Shown piece by piece: positions 53,261 to 57,496 of a stretch of 57,496 nt of DNA. Positions within the stretch are counted from its first letter, which is position 1, and each line of letters starts with the position of its first letter. The notes beneath the pieces are model-generated. The model did no database searches. It worked only from the letters and a program-made list of their open reading frames with translations, and had not been told where the DNA came from. The stretch covers positions 1 through 57,496 of the forward strand of contig JAFWPR010000071.1 in assembly GCA_017545225.1 (NCBI GenBank), read 5' to 3'. The stretch comes from Clostridia bacterium (GTDB lineage: Bacteria; Bacillota; Clostridia; Oscillospirales; CAG-272). Made by a program: the position numbers and the translations under genes.

Positions 53261-54052
53261 TATTTTCTCGTAATATCTCAGGTCGGTGCCGATGAAGGGT
53301 ACTTCGGCGAACGCGCGGGGATCGCGGCGGATATGCCAGTCTATGTAGCTTTCCACGCATCGCGCGGTAAACAGATATCCCATGGGGTCGAGATGCGTTC
53401 CGGTGTAGAAGAAACGCTTGAATTCGTCCGTCTGCTCGGGGAAATACTCGTAAAAGTCGAGCAGATACGTCCTCGGGAAGATCTTCGTCATCCCCTCGAG
53501 CAGATCGCGCGCTTTGCGGCGCATCTCATTCTCGCCGTCCGGCTCCTTCGGCATCGACATCAGGAAGAAACGCGCTCTGGGCTGGATCGAACGGAGGCGC
53601 GAAATGATCTTTCCGTAGTACCCCGCGAAGTTGTCGGGGTTCTTCTCCGGCTCGTCGGGGTGAACGTCGTCCGTCGTCCCGATCTCCCACTTGCAGTAGT
53701 AGAGGTCGTTTACGCCGAGCGCGATTATATACGCCTGGCACGCGAGAGCGGGATCCCAGTATCCCATATCCTCCGCGAACGAGTTCCAGTACTCCTTCGC
53801 CGTCATCCCTCCGCGCGAGAAGTTACGCACGATCGCGCCCGTGTCGCGGGCGATATACTGCCCCCACGAGTAATCGAACATATCGACGTTTCTGCCCTCG
53901 CCGTTTTCAAGTCTCGATTCGAATTCGCCGGAGGCGAGAGAGTCGCCGACGCAGCCGATCGAGCGGAAGATTCCGCAGAAGCCGCCGCCCGGAGCCAGCC
54001 GGTCGAGCGGTTTTTCGTTCGGGTCGAATTTGTACATTTCTTCGGGTCTCAT
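53258..54052 (-). CDS. SGNH/GDSL-type hydrolase, second copy
   Basis: A 264-aa cytoplasmic-looking protein without a signal. It starts MRPEEMYKFDPNEKPLDRLA. Block I with the nucleophile Ser is IGCVGDSLASGEFE near residue 37. Block III GxND is in YIIALGVNDLYY. Block V is YTGTHLDPMGYLFTARCVES, with the His but Thr where the usual catalytic Asp of DxxH stands. SGNH enzymes are esterases acting on acyl or acetyl groups. It overlaps the upstream copy by 4 nt (ATGA) and is clearly its paralogue. Loss of the catalytic Asp in both copies may mean a dyad enzyme or an altered fold. Confidence 0.85.
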   Translation of the reverse strand: MRPEEMYKFDPNEKPLDRLAPGGGFCGIFRSIGCVGDSLASGEFESRLENGEGRNVDMFDYSWGQYIARDTGAIVRNFSRGGMTAKEYWNSFAEDMGYWDPALACQAYIIALGVNDLYYCKWEIGTTDDVHPDEPEKNPDNFAGYYGKIISRLRSIQPRARFFLMSMPKEPDGENEMRRKARDLLEGMTKIFPRTYLLDFYEYFPEQTDEFKRFFYTGTHLDPMGYLFTARCVESYIDWHIRRDPRAFAEVPFIGTDLRYYEKI

Positions 54053-54852
54053 TTTATCACCTCGTGAAAGCGCTTATCCGTCCCGATGAACGGGACCTCC
54101 GCAAAGTCGCGCGGGGAGCGCCTGATATACCAGTCTATGTAGCTTTCAAAGCATCGGGCTATATACATATATCCCATCGGATTGAAATGGCCTCCCATGT
54201 AAATAAGAGAGCGGATCTCGTCGTTCTGCCGGGGGAAATACTCGCACAGGTCGATGACGTACGAGTGAGAAAACAGTTTCGTCAGCTCGACGAGCAGATC
54301 GCGGTGCGCCTCGACGGTCGGGTTCCAGCACCCGTCGCACTCCTGATGCGGCATCGAGACGAGGAAGAAGCGGCAGCGCGGAGATATCTTTTTGAAGCGG
54401 GATAATATCCGCCCGAGATATCCCGCGAAGGTCGGAGCGTTTTTCTCCGGGGAGTCGGGATGAACGTTGGCGATCGAGCCGAGCGGTCCGCTCTTTGTGA
54501 ACAGATCGTTCACGCCGAGCGCGATTATATACGCCTGACACGCGTTTTCGGGAGCGAAAAAGCGCTTTGAGTCGGCGTATGAGGTCACGAACTCCTCGGC
54601 GGTCATAAGATCCCGTCCCATGTTGACGATCTCGCATCCGACGTCGCGCCCGATATACGACCCCCACGAGTATTCGTACATATCGTGGAAGCCCGTCGTA
54701 CCGTCGGCGCGTTTCGATTCGAACTCGCCTGCGGAAAGAGAGTCGCCTATACAGCCGATACGCCTGAATATCCCGCACAGACCGCCGTCCGCGACGGTGC
54801 GGTCGAGCGGCTTTTCGTCCGGGTCGAAGCGATACATTTCTTCCGGTCTCAT
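54049..54852 (-). CDS. SGNH/GDSL-type hydrolase, first copy
   Basis: A 267-aa protein from ATG 54852, chosen because MRPEEMYRFDPDEKPLDRTV equals the start of the second copy. A longer open frame upstream runs into parE and is a shadow. Block I is IGCIGDSLSAGEFE, block III YIIALGVNDLFT, block V YMGGHFNPMGYMYIARCFES with Met at the Asp position. The C-terminal ends are nearly identical (FAEVPFIGTDxRxxE). It starts 11 bp behind the parE stop on the same strand, so parE and the two hydrolases look like one operon, where parC would often stand. Confidence 0.87.
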   Translation of the reverse strand: MRPEEMYRFDPDEKPLDRTVADGGLCGIFRRIGCIGDSLSAGEFESKRADGTTGFHDMYEYSWGSYIGRDVGCEIVNMGRDLMTAEEFVTSYADSKRFFAPENACQAYIIALGVNDLFTKSGPLGSIANVHPDSPEKNAPTFAGYLGRILSRFKKISPRCRFFLVSMPHQECDGCWNPTVEAHRDLLVELTKLFSHSYVIDLCEYFPRQNDEIRSLIYMGGHFNPMGYMYIARCFESYIDWYIRRSPRDFAEVPFIGTDKRFHEVIK

Positions 54853-54863
54853 ATCCGTTATCC

Positions 54864-56870
54864 TCAATACGCGTCGACGTCGTTCATATATTCCGATCCG
54901 TGCGCCGTGATGAATTCTTTGCGCGCCGGCAGATCGTCGCCGAGGAGCGTCTCGAAGATATACGCGGTCTGTTCCGCGTCCGCTTTCGACACGCGTATGA
55001 GCCGCCTCGTCTCGGGGTTCATCGTCGTCTCCCACATCATGTCGGGCTCGTTCTCGCCGAGGCCCTTCGAGCGCTGGAGCGTATATTTCGTGCCCGCCTC
55101 TTCGAGCCCGCGCACGATCTCCGCTTTTTCGGGCTCGTTGTACGCGAACAGAGATTTGTCCTTGACCTTGATCTCGTAAAGGGGCGATTCCGCGATATAG
55201 ACGCGGCCCTCCGTGATGAGCGTCGGGAGGAGGCGGTAGAACATCGTCAGGATCAGCGTGCGGATCTGGAAGCCGTCCTCGTCCGCGTCGGTGCAGATGA
55301 TTATTTTCGCCCAGCGGAGCGCGGAGAGGTCGAAATCGACCAGATTGCCCTTGACCTTGCCGGACAGCTCCACGCCGCATCCGAGGATGCGGAGCAGGTC
55401 GACGATGATGTCGCTCTTGAAGATCGTGTCGTACGTCGCCTTGAGGCAGTTCAGCGTTTTGCCGCGGACCGGGATGATCGCCTGGAAGTCGGCGTCGCGT
55501 CCGAGCTTGCACGACGTCAGCGCCGAGTCGCCCTCGACGATATACAGCTCGCGCCTTTCGGGGTCCTTCGAGTTGCAGGAGACGAACTTTTCGATCCTGT
55601 TCACGCCCTCCGTCGAGCCGGAGAGCTTCTTTTTGAGGTTTATCCTCGCCGATTCAGCCTGTTCGCGCGAACGCTTGTTTATCAGGATCTGATTGAGGAA
55701 GCGGTCGGAGTCTGCGGGATTCTCTAGGAAGTATATTTCGAGTTGTTCCTTTATGAAGGCAGTCATCGCCTCGGCGATGAACGAGTTGGTGATCGCCTTT
55801 TTCGTCTGGTTAGCGTACGAGGTCTGCGTCGACACACTGTTGGTGACGAGGATCAGGCAGTCTTCAATGTCGCCGAACGTGATCTTGCTCTCGTTCTTGT
55901 TGTATTTACCCGCCGCGCGGAGCCTTTTGTCCACGGCGTAGGTGAACGCTGCGCGCACCGCCTTGTCCGGCGAGCCGCCGTGCTCGAGGTACGACGCGCA
56001 GTGATAATATTCGAGCGCCTGACGCGTCTTCGACATACAGAACGCGATATCGCAGCGGAGTTTGTAGTCGCTCATGTCCTCGCGGTCGCGCCCCTTCGTT
56101 TCGAGGTGCCACTCCGTTATCTTCGTCTCCGCGGAGTCGCCCGCGATCTCGCCGATGTAGTCGACGATGCCGTGCTCGTAGAAATATTCGGATTCGGTGA
56201 ACTTCCCGTTCTCCTCCTGCCAGCGGAAGACGAAGCGGATACCCGCGTTGACGACCGCCTGACGGCGGAGCATATCTTCGTAATACTCTTTCGGGATGTC
56301 GATCTCGGTGAAGACGTCAAGGTCGGGTTTCCAGTGCTGGACCGTGCCGACGCGTCTTTCTTTTTTCTCGAGAGGACGGACCTTCAGCTCACCCACGGGG
56401 TCGCCGCGGCGGAATTCCATCGAGCTGACGTTGTCCCCGTCGTACGAGTCGACGAAGAAATATTCGCTCGAATACTGCGTCGCGCACGCGCCGAGGCCGT
56501 TGAGGCCGAGGGAGAACTCGTAGGCGGAGTCCTCGCTGTTGTTGTCGTATTTGCCGCCCGCGTAAAGCTCGCAGTAGATGAGCTCCCAGTTATAGCGGTT
56601 TTCCGCCTTGTTCCAACCGAGCGGGACGCCGCGTCCGAAGTCCTCGATCTTGATCGACTTGTCGGTGAACGCGGTAATGACGATCTTGCTGCCGAAGCCC
56701 TCTCTCGCCTCGTCGACGGAGTTGGAGAGGATCTCGAAAACGGAGTGCTCGCACCCCTCGAGACCGTCCGATCCGAAGATGACGGCGGGCCTTTTTCTGA
56801 CTCTGTCGGCGCCTTTGAGGGCTGTTATGGACTGGTTGTTATACTGAGAGGCCGAACCCTTTTTTGCCAT
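54864..56870 (-). CDS. parE: DNA topoisomerase IV subunit B (ParE), divergent
   Basis: A 668-aa type IIA topoisomerase ATPase subunit. GHKL ATPase: VFEILSNSVDEAREGFG, EDFGRGVPLGW, LGLNGLGACATQYSSEY. TOPRIM: LYIVEGDSALTSCKLGRD, IICTDADEDGFQIRTLILT, QRSKGLGENEPDMMWETTM. It differs from GyrB in this window (FEILSNSVDEA rather than [12 protein letters not shown]; no acidic insertion), fitting a topo IV role in separating replicated chromosomes. RKRPAVIFGSDGLEGCEHS replaces the usual RPGMYIG. No parC follows, so its partner must be elsewhere. RBS GAAAGGAA is upstream. Confidence 0.9.
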   Translation of the reverse strand: MAKKGSASQYNNQSITALKGADRVRKRPAVIFGSDGLEGCEHSVFEILSNSVDEAREGFGSKIVITAFTDKSIKIEDFGRGVPLGWNKAENRYNWELIYCELYAGGKYDNNSEDSAYEFSLGLNGLGACATQYSSEYFFVDSYDGDNVSSMEFRRGDPVGELKVRPLEKKERRVGTVQHWKPDLDVFTEIDIPKEYYEDMLRRQAVVNAGIRFVFRWQEENGKFTESEYFYEHGIVDYIGEIAGDSAETKITEWHLETKGRDREDMSDYKLRCDIAFCMSKTRQALEYYHCASYLEHGGSPDKAVRAAFTYAVDKRLRAAGKYNKNESKITFGDIEDCLILVTNSVSTQTSYANQTKKAITNSFIAEAMTAFIKEQLEIYFLENPADSDRFLNQILINKRSREQAESARINLKKKLSGSTEGVNRIEKFVSCNSKDPERRELYIVEGDSALTSCKLGRDADFQAIIPVRGKTLNCLKATYDTIFKSDIIVDLLRILGCGVELSGKVKGNLVDFDLSALRWAKIIICTDADEDGFQIRTLILTMFYRLLPTLITEGRVYIAESPLYEIKVKDKSLFAYNEPEKAEIVRGLEEAGTKYTLQRSKGLGENEPDMMWETTMNPETRRLIRVSKADAEQTAYIFETLLGDDLPARKEFITAHGSEYMNDVDAY

Positions 56871-56948
56871 ATTTCAAATTCCTTTCGGATTCTTCTTAAC
56901 GGAATCTTCTGCTTGCTCCGCAAGCAGGATAAAACTTCTTCATTGCCG

Positions 56949-57072
56949 TGTCATTCTGAGCGCAGTGAACGGAGTGAGCGAAGTCGAAGAATCTAAACAC
57001 ATGATTCAAAGAGAATTACAGTTTGAAATCAGATCCTTCGGCTCCGGCCTTCGGCTTTCGCTCAGGATGACA
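56949..57072. repeat. Dispersed inverted-repeat element TGTCATTCTGAGCG
   Basis: TGTCATTCTGAGCG (56949-56962) and CGCTCAGGATGACA (57059-57072) are inverted with one mismatch and bound 124 bp with further short inverted pieces (GAAGAATCT / AGATCCTTC). Elements with this end recur in many bacterial genomes, from memory and unchecked. It lies between parE and a carboxypeptidase gene. Confidence 0.7.
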
Positions 57073-57081
57073 AGTAAAAAA

Positions 57082-57496
57082 TTATCTTAATCTTCTGCTC
57101 CTCGTCGCGGGGACGCGGGAGCGGAGTTTCTTCTGATTGTATCGCGCCTTTATGAGGATATAAAGGAGGGTGAAGACGACGAGCGATATCGCGGTCGCGA
57201 TAAAGAACGGGCTCTTCGTGAACTCCTTGATCCTTTCCATGTTGTACAGCAGTTCGCTTCGGCTCACGTCCGCCGTCGCGACGAGGTCGACCGGCTTGCC
57301 GAGCAGATTGCCTCCGTACATTACCATCACGACGCCCGCCTTCTGGCCGAGCTTAACCGGCGCCTCGAGATAATCGCTCTCCGTGCGGCAGCTCACCGTG
57401 ACGTCGCGGCTGACGTCGACGTCGGCGGGCAGGTACGCGGTCAGCGATTCTGCGGGGACGAGGGTGACGTAGTCGACATTCTGCGCGAACTTCACG
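57082..57496 (-). CDS. D-alanyl-D-alanine carboxypeptidase, C-terminal end (partial)
   Basis: The last 137 or so residues of a DacA/DacF-type penicillin-binding protein; the catalytic part lies beyond the right edge. Visible are the PBP5-type C-terminal beta domain (VTLVPAESLTAYLPADVDVS, EAPVKLGQKAGVVMVMYGGN, LGKPVDLVATADVSRSE) and a membrane anchor (FFIATAISLVVFTLLYILIK) with a basic tail. These enzymes trim the terminal D-Ala of peptidoglycan pentapeptides from outside the membrane. The frame is open through the window edge. Confidence 0.82.
   Translation of the reverse strand, partial: VKFAQNVDYVTLVPAESLTAYLPADVDVSRDVTVSCRTESDYLEAPVKLGQKAGVVMVMYGGNLLGKPVDLVATADVSRSELLYNMERIKEFTKSPFFIATAISLVVFTLLYILIKARYNQKKLRSRVPATRSRRLR

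Noticed and set aside
54853..55512. N-terminal extension of the first SGNH hydrolase into parE
   Set aside because: The paralogue starts with the same MRPEEMY sequence as the internal ATG, and the extension lies wholly inside parE in another frame.

Overview
The window looks like the origin-proximal part of the chromosome of an uncultured, high-GC, Gram-positive Clostridia-type bacterium, probably gut-associated (inference). Supporting signs are the soj/spo0J and dnaA-dnaN-remB-gyrB-gyrA blocks with a perfect parS site, five proteins with S-layer homology (SLH) domains, DUF4367-type anti-sigma domains, a LytTR/GHKL two-component system, a BlaI/M56 pair, and secreted proteins carrying Cys-x-x-Cys ribbons and BspA-type repeats. 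I saw no rRNA, tRNA, CRISPR array, transposase or prophage.

Layout. 1-3.5 kb: end of an unknown gene, parS, parA, parB, a small membrane protein and a membrane-anchored MORN-repeat protein. 3.6-8.4 kb: pyruvate kinase with one in-frame stop, then an SLH-anchored papain-like protease. 8.4-13.6 kb: a hairpin array, a HigBA-like toxin-antitoxin pair, a strong candidate structured RNA and a two-gene ABC exporter. 13.6-24 kb: an envelope and signalling block with a lipoprotein/histidine kinase/LytTR operon, two SLH proteins, a large secreted protein, and a sigma/anti-sigma pair whose outer sensor domain recurs on both SLH proteins. 24-36 kb: carB with one in-frame stop, then dnaA, a putative origin, dnaN, remB, gyrB and gyrA, without recF. 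36-45 kb: lipoprotein, M56 peptidase, BlaI, a frameshifted radical SAM gene, an aminotransferase, a small regulated protein, an RpiB-like isomerase and an FAD oxidoreductase. 45-52.4 kb: two large SLH glycoside-hydrolase-type proteins. 52.4-57.5 kb: Phd/Doc, two tandem SGNH hydrolases, parE and the end of a D-Ala-D-Ala carboxypeptidase.

How it fits together. The chromosome maintenance core (ParAB, DnaA, clamp, gyrase, ParE) is interleaved with cell-surface genes. Two signalling systems sit beside SLH genes: LytTR-like repeats lie between the divergent regulator operon and SLH gene 1, and the sigma/anti-sigma pair is divergent from SLH gene 2. The SLH enzymes would sit on the wall and act on protein or glycan outside the cell.

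The main unexplained signals are: five arrays of unrelated hairpins joined by conserved short AT-rich linkers at gene ends; the DUF4367-like domain shared by an anti-sigma factor and two surface proteins; a DnaA with an altered recognition helix next to an origin that lacks the classical box but has repeated GTTTTCAAA motifs; a dead ParE-type toxin gene carrying perfect palindromes; and three otherwise intact genes each broken by one change (pyk, carB, radical SAM). That last set could be assembly error, recent decay or readthrough.
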